Shown here in pieces: positions 36,147-46,139 of a DNA stretch of 64,000 nt (the first letter of the stretch is position 1; every line of letters begins with the position of its first letter). The stretch lies in contig NZ_CP142208.1 of assembly GCF_036865545.1 (NCBI RefSeq), positions 868,001-932,000 of the forward strand, in the 5' to 3' direction. Under the pieces are notes generated by a model. That model was not told the origin of the DNA. It saw only the letters and a program-made list of their open reading frames with translations, and did no database searches. The DNA comes from Erwinia sp. E_sp_B01_1 (GTDB taxonomy: Bacteria; Pseudomonadota; Gammaproteobacteria; Enterobacterales; Enterobacteriaceae). Position numbers and translations under genes: made by a program.

Positions 36147-37838
36147 ATGCAACGTCGTGATTTTATTAAGCTAACCGCCGCTATGGGTGCCGCCAGCGCG
36201 CTGCCACTGTGGAGCACCTCCCTGATGGCTGCCGAACGCCGTCCGGAATTGCCGATCCCCAGTCTGCTGACGCCGGATCCGCGTGGAGTAATGAACATCA
36301 CCGCCCGCACCGGGAAAACGGTCTGGCAGGGCAAAACTGTGCCAACCTGGGGATACAATGGCGATCTGCTCGGCCCGGCGATCCAACTGGAGCGTGGCAA
36401 GCCTGTGACGCTGAACGTGCGTAATACGCTGCCCGAAGCGACGACGGTACACTGGCATGGTCTGGAAATTCCCGGTGAGGTCGACGGCGGTCCCCAGGCT
36501 GTTATTGCGCCAGGGGAGAGTCGCAGCCTGACCTTTACTCCCGATCAACCTTCAGCAACCTGCTGGTTCCACCCCCATCTGCATGGCAGAACCGGTTATC
36601 AGGTTTCGCAGGGGCTGGCAGGATTGGTCATCGTGAAAGACATCGCAGGAGAAAAGTTACTGTTGCCCAAAATCTGGGGTGTGGATGATATCCCGGTGAT
36701 CCTGCAGGACAAAAGGCTGAGCGGCGACGGCAGCAAAATTGAGTATGAGCTGGATATGATGAGCGCCGCCGTGGGCTGGTTTGGCAACACTATGCTGACC
36801 AACGGGGCGATTTATCCGCAGCATGCCGTGCCGCGGGGCTGGCTGCGCCTGCGGATGCTGAACGGCTGTAACGCGCGTACCCTTAATCTGACTACCAGCG
36901 ATCGCCGTCCAATGTATGTCATTGCCAGCGATGGCGGCCTGTTGGCTGAACCCGTGCAACTAAGCGAACTGCCGATGATGCCCGGTGAACGGTTCGAAAT
37001 CATGGTGGATACCCGCGACGGCAAAGAGTTTGATTTGCAGACCCTGCCGGTTCGCCAGATGGGCATGACCCTTAGCCCCTTTAATCAACCTCTGCCGGTG
37101 CTGCATATTGTTCCTCTGCAAATTCTCGCCAGCGGCTCATTGCCCGATAAGCTGGTTGAGATCCCTGAACTTCCTGCTCAGCAGGGCATTAAAGAGCGCT
37201 GGCTGCAGCTGACCATGGATCCCGAACTCGACCGCCGCGGCATGCTGGCGCTAATGGAAAAGTATGGCCATGCCGCTATGGCGGGGATGAGTGGTGATGC
37301 CCATGATAATGATGGTGATGGGGGAGGGAGCCAGAATTCCATGCAGGGCGGGGATCACAGCCAGATGCAGGGCAGCGATCACAGTAAAATGGCGGGGATG
37401 GACGCCAGTCAAATGTCAGGCGATGGCGGCAATATGGCGGGGATGGACCACGGCGCAATGTCAGAGGGGAATAAATCCGCGGCTTACGATTTCCATAGTG
37501 GCAATAAGATCAACGGCATGCCGTTTGATATGAGCACTCCCTCTTTTGACGTTAAGCGTGGCGTCGTGGAGAAGTGGACTATCTCTGGCGAAGGCGATGA
37601 AATGCTGCATCCGTTCCATATTCACGGCACGCAGTTCCGCATCCTCTCAGAGAATGGCAAACCGCCTGCCGCACACCGCAGCGGCTGGAAAGATATCGTC
37701 CGTGTGGAAGGATGGCGCAGTGAGGTGCTGGTACGCTTTAATCACACCGCCAGCAAAGATCAGGCCTATATGGCGCACTGTCATCTGCTGGAACATGAAG
37801 ATACCGGCATGATGCTTGGATTTACGGTAAGCGAATAA
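36147..37838 (+). CDS. cueO: Multicopper oxidase CueO
   Basis: 563-residue periplasmic cuprous oxidase for copper tolerance. Tat signal with twin arginine: [20 protein letters not shown]. Copper ligand motifs in order: HWHG, HPHLHG, HPFHIHG and the [12 protein letters not shown] block. A methionine/histidine/aspartate-rich insert near residues 375-455 contains repeats such as [15 protein letters not shown] and AGMD; in E. coli this Met-rich segment gates substrate copper. It is longer and more Asp/Gly-rich here than in E. coli, which may affect metal choice. Confidence 0.96.
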   Translation: MQRRDFIKLTAAMGAASALPLWSTSLMAAERRPELPIPSLLTPDPRGVMNITARTGKTVWQGKTVPTWGYNGDLLGPAIQLERGKPVTLNVRNTLPEATTVHWHGLEIPGEVDGGPQAVIAPGESRSLTFTPDQPSATCWFHPHLHGRTGYQVSQGLAGLVIVKDIAGEKLLLPKIWGVDDIPVILQDKRLSGDGSKIEYELDMMSAAVGWFGNTMLTNGAIYPQHAVPRGWLRLRMLNGCNARTLNLTTSDRRPMYVIASDGGLLAEPVQLSELPMMPGERFEIMVDTRDGKEFDLQTLPVRQMGMTLSPFNQPLPVLHIVPLQILASGSLPDKLVEIPELPAQQGIKERWLQLTMDPELDRRGMLALMEKYGHAAMAGMSGDAHDNDGDGGGSQNSMQGGDHSQMQGSDHSKMAGMDASQMSGDGGNMAGMDHGAMSEGNKSAAYDFHSGNKINGMPFDMSTPSFDVKRGVVEKWTISGEGDEMLHPFHIHGTQFRILSENGKPPAAHRSGWKDIVRVEGWRSEVLVRFNHTASKDQAYMAHCHLLEHEDTGMMLGFTVSE

Positions 37839-38268
37839 TCACTTACTAATAACAGGGTTTATAAACGATAAAGTATTAATACCCTTTTTCCCATTTTTCA
37901 GTTAGTTGGAAGATGCGGCGAGCGATCGCCGCCGGGATGTGGCTATTTTAGCCAGCGTGCAGTAGGACATTTTGCAGCAGATTTACAGATGAAATTCTGG
38001 CTAACGTTCAGGCAGCGTGGCGATAAATCTCCTGATTGCCCGTCCTGATTTTTTAAAAAACAGAGTAATGATAAATAGTTTTAATACGTAGCTTAAGTAG
38101 CCCAATATAGGGCGATGAAATTGAAATAATTTGTATTAGAAATCAGAGCGACATATTTAAAAATATAAGCTAACCCTTTCCATTTCCTCCCGAAGGACCA
38201 GGGCATTTTTGCTATAATAATTAAATTGCGTTAACATCCTCCCCCTATTTCCATCGCTGGAGGGTCGA
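37839..38268. other. Intergenic region cueO-NCS1 permease
   Basis: 430 bp of AT-rich sequence with no supported gene. A loose stem around AGGGT...ACCCTTTTT at about 37853-37895 could be the cueO terminator. At the right end, CCTCC (38238-38242) can pair with the GGAGG ribosome site of the next gene (38259-38263). Confidence 0.5.
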
Positions 38269-39657
38269 GTGACTACTAAAATACGGAATAGTCCGATTAT
38301 CGAAAATAAGTCTGTGGACTATGTGCCGGAATCAGAGCGACATGGAAAACCCCGGAGCCTGTTTACCTTATGGTTTTGTACAAATATTGCGCCGCTGGCG
38401 ATTGTTACCGGGGCAATCGCAACGCAAACCTTTCACCTGAATATTCTTTCAGCCCTGACCGCTATTATAGCCGGCCATCTTTTTGGTGGGATATTTTTAG
38501 CCCTGACTTCCGCGCAGGGACCAAAAGTGGGTATCCCACAGATGGTACAAAGTCGCGCGCAGTTTGGTCGCTATGGCTCACTGCTGGTAATCAGCTTTAC
38601 TTCAGTCATCTATCTGGGCTTTTTTATATCGAATATCTCCCTTTCAGGACAGGTAATTAATAACGTTATCCCTGTTATCCCGGTGAATATCGCGACTGTT
38701 ATCGGGGGGATCACCGCAACCTTGATTGGCATGGTTGGCTATCACTTCATCCATAAAATTAACAAAGTGGGTGCCTGGGTCATGGGGATCGCCCTGATTA
38801 CCGGGCTGGTATTAATGCTGAATCAGCCTCTGCCGCAGGATTTCTGGCAGCGCGGATCTTTCAGTGCCGCCGGATGGTTCGGTACCTTCTGTATAGGTGC
38901 GGTGTGGCAAATCAGTTTTTCCCCTTACACCTCCGACTATTCGCGTTATCTTCCAGCAAAAGTTGGAACGGCAAAACCCTTTCTCTCAACCTGGCTTGGC
39001 GCCTGTGGCGGAACGATCCTGGCTTTTGTGTTTGGTATGATGGCGGTGAATATTGCCCCACAGGGCAGTGATGCGATGGCGTCAGTACGTGCCGCAACCG
39101 GCTGGTTAGGGCCGATACTGATGGTGCTGTTTCTGATTAACATCATCTGCCATAACTCCATGAATCTTTATGGTGCGGTGCTGGCGCTGATTACTGGCGT
39201 GCAGACGTTCAAACCCAAATGGACGCCCGGCGCAGCAGGACGGGTCATATTTTCATCAGTAGTGCTCATCGCCTGTATTATGGTTGCCCTTGCCGCATCA
39301 GATAATTTCGTCTCGTTCTTTATTAATCTCATCAGGGCGTTGATCTCCGTATTAATTCCGTGGAGCGTTATAAATCTGATTGATTTCTATTATATCAATA
39401 AAAAAACCTATGATATTCCCGCCATATTCAGTGCCAACGGCGGACGCTATGGATTGCTCAATACCCGGGCTGTGCTGATCTATTTCAGTGGGATTATTGT
39501 ACAGATACCTTTTGTTGAAAATGCTTTCTTCTCGGGTCCCTGTGCCAACTTAATTCCTGATGTGGATATTTCGTGGATTATCAGTCTGGTTGTGACCAGC
39601 ATTGCCTACCCGCTTTTCCACCAGCCAGTGGTTCATCCCGCGCCGAAACCTGCGTAG
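38269..39657 (+). CDS. NCS1-family nucleobase/cofactor permease (CodB-like)
   Basis: 462-residue membrane protein with about 12 helices, Pfam transp_cyt_pur type. Family blocks: LFTLWFCTNIAPLAIVTGA in helix 1, SAQGPKVGIPQMVQSRAQFGRYGS, and SPYTSDYSRYLPA. NCS1 carriers move cytosine, purines, hydantoins, thiamine or pyridoxine with protons or sodium. No catabolic partner gene lies nearby, so the substrate is open. The start is GTG at 38269 with GGAGGG at 38259. It sits in the segment that replaces gcd of E. coli. Confidence 0.88.
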   Translation: MTTKIRNSPIIENKSVDYVPESERHGKPRSLFTLWFCTNIAPLAIVTGAIATQTFHLNILSALTAIIAGHLFGGIFLALTSAQGPKVGIPQMVQSRAQFGRYGSLLVISFTSVIYLGFFISNISLSGQVINNVIPVIPVNIATVIGGITATLIGMVGYHFIHKINKVGAWVMGIALITGLVLMLNQPLPQDFWQRGSFSAAGWFGTFCIGAVWQISFSPYTSDYSRYLPAKVGTAKPFLSTWLGACGGTILAFVFGMMAVNIAPQGSDAMASVRAATGWLGPILMVLFLINIICHNSMNLYGAVLALITGVQTFKPKWTPGAAGRVIFSSVVLIACIMVALAASDNFVSFFINLIRALISVLIPWSVINLIDFYYINKKTYDIPAIFSANGGRYGLLNTRAVLIYFSGIIVQIPFVENAFFSGPCANLIPDVDISWIISLVVTSIAYPLFHQPVVHPAPKPA

Positions 39658-39726
39658 AGGAGAGTCCGATTGCCGGGTAAATGTTTTCTTTCCCCGGTTT
39701 TAACCTTAGCTTCACCGTAAAGTGCA

Positions 39727-39756
39727 GGGCAGTATGAGTAAATACTGCCCTTTTTT
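39727..39756 (+). terminator. Rho-independent terminator after the NCS1 permease gene
   Basis: GGGCAGTAT (39727-39735), loop GAGTAA and ATACTGCCC (39742-39750), followed by six T. Confidence 0.93.
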
Positions 39757-40139
39757 ATCCGGTGCTGCGTGGTTTCGCAGTCAGCGTGTGAGCCTGACCG
39801 GGCTTAAAGGCAGGGTGAAAATTCCTAATTAACTCAGAGTTATTTTATTATTTTAATTAAGACCATGTATTAATGGTTAAGAATAAACTGATGAATATAA
39901 AGTTAAAAATGGGATTAATTCTCCACTTAACTGTTTGTTGATATTGCTTTTATTCTTTTACGTCAGTGCGCTGAATAAAGTTAATAAGTCATGCCAGCCT
40001 GAATTAATGGCCGGGATTAGCTGCGATTTATCCTATATGCAACGTTAAAAGCCTTCCCGATGGCCTGGTATTCTCTTGACTCCATTCAAACCCGGCAATA
40101 AGTTGAATTATCTCATTGTTACAAAAGCTGACCAATCAG
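39757..40139. other. AT-rich intergenic region before the glycosyltransferase gene
   Basis: About 380 bp of notably AT-rich DNA. It holds a possible decayed gene start at 39891-40049 (separate entry). No clear promoter for the glycosyltransferase was identified. Such AT-rich upstream DNA is common for surface-polysaccharide genes gained by transfer. Confidence 0.45.
39891..40049 (+). pseudogene. Possible remnant of a membrane-sensor (chemoreceptor-like) gene start
   Basis: ATG at 39891 reads MNIKLKMGLILHLTVC and stops at 39939. Shifting frame by one base continues LILLLFFYVSALNKVNKS and runs on to TAA at 40047-40049. A basic start followed by one hydrophobic helix and a polar helix is how methyl-accepting chemotaxis proteins begin. 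The rest of such a gene is absent. The call rests on two short pieces and a presumed frameshift, so chance is quite possible. Confidence 0.25.
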
Positions 40140-41108
40140 ATGAATGCTCATGACCTGGTAAAAGAAAAAATTGCTTATACGGCAGGCGGATTTATTGATG
40201 CAGATATTCATATCCTCTTTACTACGGATAAACGTTACCTGACTTATTGTGGCGTGTGCATTTTCTCGATCATTGATAAAAACCCGGCACTGAATATCAC
40301 CTTTCATCTTTTTACCGATGAGTATAACGATCTCTTTCCGGCATCTTTCTTTACCCGTCATCCCAACGTCAGCGTGATAGTTTATCTGCTGAATAACAAT
40401 GTCTTTGACGGATTACAGGTTTATGATTTTTATCCTAAATCAATTTACTATCGGATCGTGGCTTCAAATATCCTGCATCAGGAAGTCAGCCAGCTACTGT
40501 ATCTGGACTGCGATATTGTCTGTGATGGCAGCCTCTCACCCTTGTCAGAAATCAACATGGCTGACTATACCATTGCGGCAGTGCAGGATAAGGGGATGAA
40601 TTCTGAGTACCTGTCATATCTGGGATTGAGCAAAGAAAAGCGCTATTTCAATTCGGGCGTGATGCTAATCAATACCCAGGCCTGGGTCGATCATCAGGTA
40701 ACAGAGCAGTTTTTCGTCAAAATCAAAGATAAAAAATACACCTTTCCGGACCAGGACTGCCTGAACATCATTCTGGACAATGAGGTCTATTTTATGGGGC
40801 CGGAGTTTAACTTCATTCCCAAGAATAAAAGTACCAATAAGGCGCCGATTTTCATTCATTACGCCGGTCAGACGAAGCCCTGGAGCGTGTCGATTGAAGA
40901 GTCTGGCTACAACAAGAAATACATTGATATGTATAAAAAATCTCCGTGGAAAGATGTGCCCTTCGAGATGCCAAAAAAAGCTTTTGAATCCTTCCACTAT
41001 GCAAAAAAATTGTTGATGAAGAAACGCCTAATCCCGGCAGCCTACTGGCTGTCTGTTTCAACGTTTCAGTTCATTGCAAAAAAATTACGCAGCAAAACGG
41101 CCAGTTAA
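40140..41108 (+). CDS. Family-8 glycosyltransferase (WaaO/WaaJ-like)
   Basis: 322 residues from ATG at 40140; a TTG at 40116 is also possible and neither has a strong ribosome site. GT8 motifs: [23 protein letters not shown] at the N-terminus, the DxD motif in [18 protein letters not shown], and HYAGQTKPW near the C-terminus. The C-terminal region is basic and hydrophobic, as in lipopolysaccharide core transferases that attach to the inner membrane. Probably adds a hexose to LPS or another surface glycan using a UDP-sugar. No other sugar genes are near. Confidence 0.88.
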   Translation: MNAHDLVKEKIAYTAGGFIDADIHILFTTDKRYLTYCGVCIFSIIDKNPALNITFHLFTDEYNDLFPASFFTRHPNVSVIVYLLNNNVFDGLQVYDFYPKSIYYRIVASNILHQEVSQLLYLDCDIVCDGSLSPLSEINMADYTIAAVQDKGMNSEYLSYLGLSKEKRYFNSGVMLINTQAWVDHQVTEQFFVKIKDKKYTFPDQDCLNIILDNEVYFMGPEFNFIPKNKSTNKAPIFIHYAGQTKPWSVSIEESGYNKKYIDMYKKSPWKDVPFEMPKKAFESFHYAKKLLMKKRLIPAAYWLSVSTFQFIAKKLRSKTAS

Positions 41109-42388
41109 AGAGCCGCAAGCGCCAGTCTTAAATCCTCAATCAGATCTTCTCTGTTCTCAATGCCGATTGAGACACGCACGGTTGCTTCGCTGATGCCAAT
41201 TCGCGCACGGACATCAGCAGGCACGCCGGAATGCGTGGTGCTGGCTGGATGGCTCGCCAGGGATTCTGTACCGCCCAGGCTGACGGCCAGCTTGAACAGT
41301 TGCAGCGTGTTTAACAGCCTGAAGGCGGCTGCCTGACCGCCCACCACATCAAATGAAAAAGTAGAACCGGCACCGCTGCATTGTCTGGCAAATGTCTGCC
41401 CCTCTGGCGAGTCAGCCTCAAGGAGCGATAAAGCATGCAGCTTCTCAATCTTCGCGTGTCCCCGCAGAAATGCGGCAACGGCCTCTGCATTATCATTGGC
41501 CCGCTCCATTCTCAGCGCCAGCGTTTCCAGCGATCGCCCAATCATCCAACTGGAATGAGGGTCAAGCTGGGTACCTATCGCACTGCGCAGGGCCTTAATC
41601 TGCTTAACGAGCTTTTTGCTCCCCATCACTGCCCCGGCAATCAGATCTGAATGCCCTCCAACGTACTTGGTCAGCGAATAGAGCGACAGATCGGCACCAT
41701 GCTCAATCGGGCGCTGAAAGACCGGCCCCAGCAACGTATTATCGCAGGCAATAATGGGGCGATGCTGTTGCTGTTTCTCAATAACATCCGCTACGCGTTT
41801 AATCAGGGCGATATCGACCAGGCTGTTAGTGGGGTTAGCAGGGGATTCAATCAGGATCACGGACAGGCGCCCTTGCTTCATCGCCTCACTGGCTGCTGCC
41901 TGAACAGTGGCTTCGTTCAGTCCATCAGAAAATCCCACCGCAGTGATCTTCAGCCTGCTGAATGTTTTGCTTAGCAGAGTTTCAGTACCGCCATACAGGG
42001 GCTGTGAGTGAAGTATGGCGTCACCCGGTTCGGCAAAGGTCAGAAGCGCGGTGGAGATGGCCGACATCCCTGAAGAGAACAGCGCAGCACTTTCGGTCCG
42101 TTCATAAATTGCGAGCCGGTCTTCAACAATTTCGCTGTTAGGGTGATTGAAACGGGAATAGACCAGGCCATTGCCTTCGCCTGCGGGCGGCTCTTTACGG
42201 CCGGAGACATAGTCAAAAAAGTCACGCCCTTCTTCAGCGGTTTTAAATACAAAGGTAGAGGTCAGAAAAACCGGCGGTTTTACCGCGCCTTCTGACAGCC
42301 CGGGGTCGTAACCGTAGTTGAGCATCTGCGTTTCAGGTTGTAGTTCACGATTGCCAATATGCGTTTTTTTAGAAGGATGAGAGGCCAT
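41105..42388 (-). CDS. Cys/Met-metabolism PLP-dependent enzyme (cystathionine gamma-synthase family)
   Basis: 427 residues. PLP-lysine in [16 protein letters not shown]-binding [11 protein letters not shown], and [14 protein letters not shown] are present. This branch is larger than MetB (386) and resembles methionine gamma-lyase or O-acetylhomoserine sulfhydrylase-like proteins annotated only as family members. AGGAGA precedes the ATG at 42388. It converges on the glycosyltransferase gene and the two overlap by four bases at their ends. The exact substrate is not readable from sequence. Confidence 0.85.
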   Translation of the reverse strand: MASHPSKKTHIGNRELQPETQMLNYGYDPGLSEGAVKPPVFLTSTFVFKTAEEGRDFFDYVSGRKEPPAGEGNGLVYSRFNHPNSEIVEDRLAIYERTESAALFSSGMSAISTALLTFAEPGDAILHSQPLYGGTETLLSKTFSRLKITAVGFSDGLNEATVQAAASEAMKQGRLSVILIESPANPTNSLVDIALIKRVADVIEKQQQHRPIIACDNTLLGPVFQRPIEHGADLSLYSLTKYVGGHSDLIAGAVMGSKKLVKQIKALRSAIGTQLDPHSSWMIGRSLETLALRMERANDNAEAVAAFLRGHAKIEKLHALSLLEADSPEGQTFARQCSGAGSTFSFDVVGGQAAAFRLLNTLQLFKLAVSLGGTESLASHPASTTHSGVPADVRARIGISEATVRVSIGIENREDLIEDLRLALAAL

Positions 42389-42644
42389 GCTGTCTCCTGC
42401 CGTCAGGGCATGCTGAAGGGGGTAAATTCAGCTTAGGTTATCACCCGCACAACACGGCTTATAAATGAATTATCGTTCTATGGTTAAAACATTTTGCATG
42501 ATTAAATATCGCATAATGACTCTATGGAAGTCTGTACGTCTGTATGCGGCTCAGCGATCTGACTTGCGCAACAACGGGAAATATCAGGCAGAGATGTGGT
42601 AGACTTCGCTGCTTACTTTAAGCCATCAAGATCGACAAAAAGTT

Positions 42645-43190
42645 ATGAAACATACCGTAGAAGTGATGATCTCCGAGACTGAGATCGCTGAACGTATTGC
42701 TGAGCTGGGCCAGCAGATTACCGAACAGTACCGCGACAGCGGCAGCGACATGGTGCTGGTTGGCCTGCTGCGTGGCTCCTTTATGTTTATGGCGGATCTG
42801 TGCCGTAAAATTGAGGTGTCACATGAAGTCGATTTTATGACGGCTTCCAGCTATGGCAGCGGCATGTCCACCACCCGGGATGTCAAAATCCTGAAAGATC
42901 TGGATGAAGATATTCGCGGCAAAGATGTCCTGATCGTTGAGGACATCATCGATTCGGGCAATACGCTGAGTAAAGTGCGGGAAATTCTGAGCCTGCGTCA
43001 GCCGAAATCTCTGGCGATTTGTACGCTGCTGGATAAGCCGGAACGCCGTGAAGTGGAAGTGCCCGTGGAGTACGTGGGCTTCACCATCCCTGATGAGTTT
43101 GTGGTGGGGTATGGCATTGATTATGCTCAGCGCTATCGCCATCTGCCCTATGTTGGCAAAGTGGTTATGCTGGACGAACAGGCAGGATAA
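42645..43190 (+). CDS. hpt: Hypoxanthine phosphoribosyltransferase Hpt
   Basis: 181 residues (178 in E. coli). Purine salvage: hypoxanthine plus PRPP gives IMP. The PRPP-binding motif [14 protein letters not shown], the flexible loop [14 protein letters not shown] and the C-terminal [19 protein letters not shown] are all conserved. Divergent from the PLP-enzyme gene and convergent with can. Confidence 0.97.
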   Translation: MKHTVEVMISETEIAERIAELGQQITEQYRDSGSDMVLVGLLRGSFMFMADLCRKIEVSHEVDFMTASSYGSGMSTTRDVKILKDLDEDIRGKDVLIVEDIIDSGNTLSKVREILSLRQPKSLAICTLLDKPERREVEVPVEYVGFTIPDEFVVGYGIDYAQRYRHLPYVGKVVMLDEQAG

Positions 43191-43218
43191 ACGGGGCGAT
43201 TCACAGCACAAACGACTA

Positions 43219-43237
43219 AGGCCGGACTTTCCGGCCT
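43219..43237. terminator. Hairpin between hpt and can
   Basis: AGGCCGG (43219-43225) and CCGGCCT (43231-43237) pair around ACTTT. The tail GTTATAT is only weakly T-rich, so efficiency is uncertain. Confidence 0.5.
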
Positions 43238-43256
43238 GTTATATGATGCGTCGCCT

Positions 43257-43919
43257 TTAGTTGGGGCTTTCCAGGTCGTTGAGCAGATTGGCAATACCGT
43301 GCCGGTAGCGCTGCTCCAGGATTTCACGGTTAGTCGCGGTCACTTCCAGATCCCGCAGATAGCCATCCTGAATTCCGTAAACCCAGCCGTGGACAGTCAC
43401 CTTCTGACCGCGTTTCCAGGCAGACTGCATGATGGTCGAGTGGCCCAGGTTATACACCTGCTCAATCACGTTGATTTCACACAGTTTGTCGAAGCGCTTT
43501 TCTGGCGGCAGTTCACCCAGTAACGAACTATGCTTGTACCACAGATCGCGGATATGCAGCAGCCAGTTGTCAATCAGGCCAAGCTCCGGATTCTCTACAG
43601 CAGCCTGCACGCCACCACAGCCATAGTGACCGCAAATGATGATGTGTTCCACTTCCAACACTTCAACAGCGTACTGCACTACGGAGAGGCAGTTTAAATC
43701 CGTGTGGATGACGAGATTGGCCACGTTACGGTGAACGAAAAGTTCCCCGGGATCGAGGCCGGTCAGACGTTCCGCAGGCACACGACTGTCAGAGCAGCCA
43801 ATCCAGAGAAAACGGGGTTTTTGTGCCAGAGCAAGGCGCTCAAAAAAGCCAGGATCTTCCTCTCTCAGCAGTCTGGACCACTCGCGGTTATTGCTGATCA
43901 GAGTATCAATATCTTTCAT
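43257..43919 (-). CDS. can: Beta-class carbonic anhydrase Can
   Basis: 220 residues. Zinc enzyme that hydrates CO2 to bicarbonate, needed for growth in air. Zinc ligands C42 and D44 in GCSDSR, H98 and C101 in GHYGCGG match E. coli numbering. The ATG at 43919 is chosen by family length, although a TTG 15 bases upstream keeps the frame open. Confidence 0.96.
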   Translation of the reverse strand: MKDIDTLISNNREWSRLLREEDPGFFERLALAQKPRFLWIGCSDSRVPAERLTGLDPGELFVHRNVANLVIHTDLNCLSVVQYAVEVLEVEHIIICGHYGCGGVQAAVENPELGLIDNWLLHIRDLWYKHSSLLGELPPEKRFDKLCEINVIEQVYNLGHSTIMQSAWKRGQKVTVHGWVYGIQDGYLRDLEVTATNREILEQRYRHGIANLLNDLESPN

Positions 43920-44025
43920 AGTTGTGTCGGCCAATACTCAAAATGCGTGGCAACAATATAGGCCAACGGGACGTGTTTTAAAACGGTTAACATACAACCA
44001 CACAAAACAGGGCACTCTTTTACCT

Positions 44026-44952
44026 ATGACTTATGCACTGGAACTTGAAAAACTGACCAAAACCTATGCTGGCGGCGTTCAGGCCCTCAAGGGAATTGAT
44101 CTTAATGTGGAAGCCGGTGACTTCTACGCGCTACTTGGCCCGAACGGGGCCGGTAAATCAACCACCATCGGCATTATCAGCTCGCTGGTTAATAAAACCA
44201 CCGGTAAGGTGCGCGTCTTTGGCTACGATCTTCAGCAGGACGTGGTCAATGCCAAACGCCAGCTAGGGTTGGTTCCACAGGAATTTAACTTCAACCAGTT
44301 TGAAACCGTGATGCAAATTGTGGTTGCTCAGGCCGGCTTGTATGGCGTTGAGAAAGCAGAAGCGGTTAAACGCGCTGAAAAATATCTGAAGCAGCTGGAT
44401 CTGTGGGAAAAGCGGAATGAACGCGCCCGCATGCTCTCAGGCGGGATGAAGCGCCGTCTGATGATCGCCCGTGCCTTGATGCATGAGCCAAAACTGCTGA
44501 TTCTGGATGAGCCAACGGCGGGTGTGGATATTGAGCTGCGCCGCTCGATGTGGACCTTCCTGCAGGATCTGAATGCCAAAGGCACCACCATTATTCTGAC
44601 CACGCACTATCTGGAAGAAGCTGAAATGCTTTGCCGCAATATTGGCATTATTCAGCACGGTGAGCTGGTAGAAAACACCTCGATGAAAGGGCTGCTATCC
44701 AAGCTCAAATCCGAAACTTTTATCCTCGACCTTGCGCCAAAAAGCCCGCTGCCGCAGCTTGAAGGGTTCCAGTATCGCCTGGTTGATACCTCAACGCTGG
44801 AAGTGGAAGTGCTGCGTGAGCAGGGTCTGAACAGCGTGTTCAGGCAGCTCAGCCATCAGGGTGTACAGGTATTGAGTATGCGCAACAAGGCTAACCGCCT
44901 TGAGGAGCTGTTTGTAGACCTGGTAAACGGTCGCAAAGGAGAGAAAGCATGA
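44026..44952 (+). CDS. yadG: ABC exporter ATP-binding protein YadG
   Basis: 308 residues. Walker A GPNGAGKSTT, signature LSGGMKRRLM, Walker B LLILDEPTAGVD and switch His in LTTHYLEEAE are present. Family of DrrA/NodI-type ATPases. The frame extends upstream to 43891 but the ATG at 44026 (MTYALELEKL) matches the family. Its end overlaps yadH by four bases, so both are made together. Substrate unknown. Confidence 0.94.
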   Translation: MTYALELEKLTKTYAGGVQALKGIDLNVEAGDFYALLGPNGAGKSTTIGIISSLVNKTTGKVRVFGYDLQQDVVNAKRQLGLVPQEFNFNQFETVMQIVVAQAGLYGVEKAEAVKRAEKYLKQLDLWEKRNERARMLSGGMKRRLMIARALMHEPKLLILDEPTAGVDIELRRSMWTFLQDLNAKGTTIILTTHYLEEAEMLCRNIGIIQHGELVENTSMKGLLSKLKSETFILDLAPKSPLPQLEGFQYRLVDTSTLEVEVLREQGLNSVFRQLSHQGVQVLSMRNKANRLEELFVDLVNGRKGEKA

Positions 44953-45719
44953 CACATTTATACTGGGTCGCCCTGAAGAGTATCTGGGGCAAAGAGATCA
45001 ATCGTTTCGCCAGAATCTGGATCCAGACGCTGGTGCCGCCGGTGATCACCATGACGTTGTACTTCATCATTTTCGGCAACCTGATTGGTTCGCGCATTGG
45101 CGAGATGCATGGCTTCTCTTATATGCAGTTTATCGTGCCCGGTCTGATCATGATGGCGGTGATCACCAATGCCTATGCCAACGTGGCTTCTTCATTCTTC
45201 AGCGCCAAGTTCCAGCGCAACATTGAAGAACTGCTGGTGGCACCGGTGCCGACCCATGTGATCATTGCGGGTTATGTTGGCGGCGGCGTGGCGCGTGGCG
45301 TCTGCGTTGGTGTGCTGGTCACGGCAATTTCATTGTTCTTCGTGCCTTTCCATGTTCACTCCTGGCTGATGGTCGCTGTTACGCTGCTGTTGACGGCGAT
45401 CCTGTTCTCACTGGCGGGTTTACTGAATGCTGTTTTTGCCCGGACGTTTGATGACATCAGCCTGATCCCCACTTTTGTGCTGACGCCGTTAACCTATCTC
45501 GGTGGGGTTTTTTACTCGCTGACGCTGTTGCCACCGGTCTGGCAGATGGTCTCCAAACTGAACCCGATCGTTTATATGATCAGCGGCTTCCGTTACGGCT
45601 TCCTGGGCATCTCTGACGTTCCCCTGGTGTTCACCCTGACGGTGCTGGTCGCCTTTATAGTGGTGTTTTACCTGCTCGTCTGGATGCTTATCCAGCGCGG
45701 CAGAGGTCTGCGGACGTAA
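44949..45719 (+). CDS. yadH: ABC-2 type permease YadH
   Basis: 256-residue membrane protein with six predicted helices of the ABC-2 family. The conserved PVPTHVIIAGYVGGGVARG stretch and the C-terminal LTYLGGVFYSLTLLPPVWQMVSKLNPIVY block agree with E. coli YadH. Partner of YadG in an exporter whose cargo is not known. Confidence 0.94.
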   Translation: MTHLYWVALKSIWGKEINRFARIWIQTLVPPVITMTLYFIIFGNLIGSRIGEMHGFSYMQFIVPGLIMMAVITNAYANVASSFFSAKFQRNIEELLVAPVPTHVIIAGYVGGGVARGVCVGVLVTAISLFFVPFHVHSWLMVAVTLLLTAILFSLAGLLNAVFARTFDDISLIPTFVLTPLTYLGGVFYSLTLLPPVWQMVSKLNPIVYMISGFRYGFLGISDVPLVFTLTVLVAFIVVFYLLVWMLIQRGRGLRT

Positions 45720-45925
45720 CGCTTCCCGAAATCCCTCTCGTAATGGGAGGGATGGCTTTAGCCATCTTCCACCCGCTCTGCCTTATCGCTTCATGCTCTC
45801 TAACCCTTTAAAAACACTCACCACTAACCTGCCAGGTTTAACTTCAGGCTACGTCTGACTGGCCACTCTTTTAAAATCTTCATCCCTTTTCCTAAATATC
45901 AGATTTACTTAAACCCATTTATTAA

Positions 45926-45939
45926 TAGGATTTCTCTTA
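45926..45939. promoter_or_regulatory. Candidate RcsAB box
   Basis: On the minus strand TAAGAGAAATCCTA matches the RcsAB consensus TAAGAATATTCCTA at 11 of 14 positions. It lies about 90 bp upstream of the TATAAT at 46031. RcsAB controls capsule and exopolysaccharide genes, which would suit a surface-glycan acyltransferase. Confidence 0.4.
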
Positions 45940-46043
45940 GAAATTTGCGCGGGATCCTTATTTAAATTAAGTTAAATCTTAATTATATCCTTACAGAGTC
46001 CTGAGCTATTTCCTAAGATTTAGGGATGTGTATAATGATTTCT

Positions 46044-46097
46044 CCCGGTCGGAACCTGTATATATCCGGGGTTATAAATATATCTTTCCCGACCGGG
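46044..46097 (+). other. Leader hairpin before the acyltransferase gene
   Basis: CCCGGTCGG (46044-46052) pairs with CCGACCGGG (46089-46097) across a 36-base AT-rich loop; GGATCG and a TTTTT follow. If transcription starts from the TATAAT at 46031, the stem would begin at the very 5' end of the message. It may act as a stabiliser or a weak attenuator. Confidence 0.5.
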
Positions 46098-46139
46098 GGA
46101 TCGTTTTTACTCTTTTAATTTTTGGCATGGGATAATCAG

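Larger units (their letters stand above)
45720..46139. other. AT-rich leader region of the acyltransferase gene
   Basis: 420 bp without a gene, replacing yadI-yadE of E. coli. It holds a possible RcsAB box (45926-45939), a dyad CCTAA-GAT-TTAGG (46012-46024), a perfect TATAAT (46031-46036) without a clear -35, and a 5'-leader hairpin (46044-46097). The inverted pair ATCCCTC/GAGGGAT near 45733-45755 may mark the end of yadGH but lacks a T-run. Confidence 0.5.
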
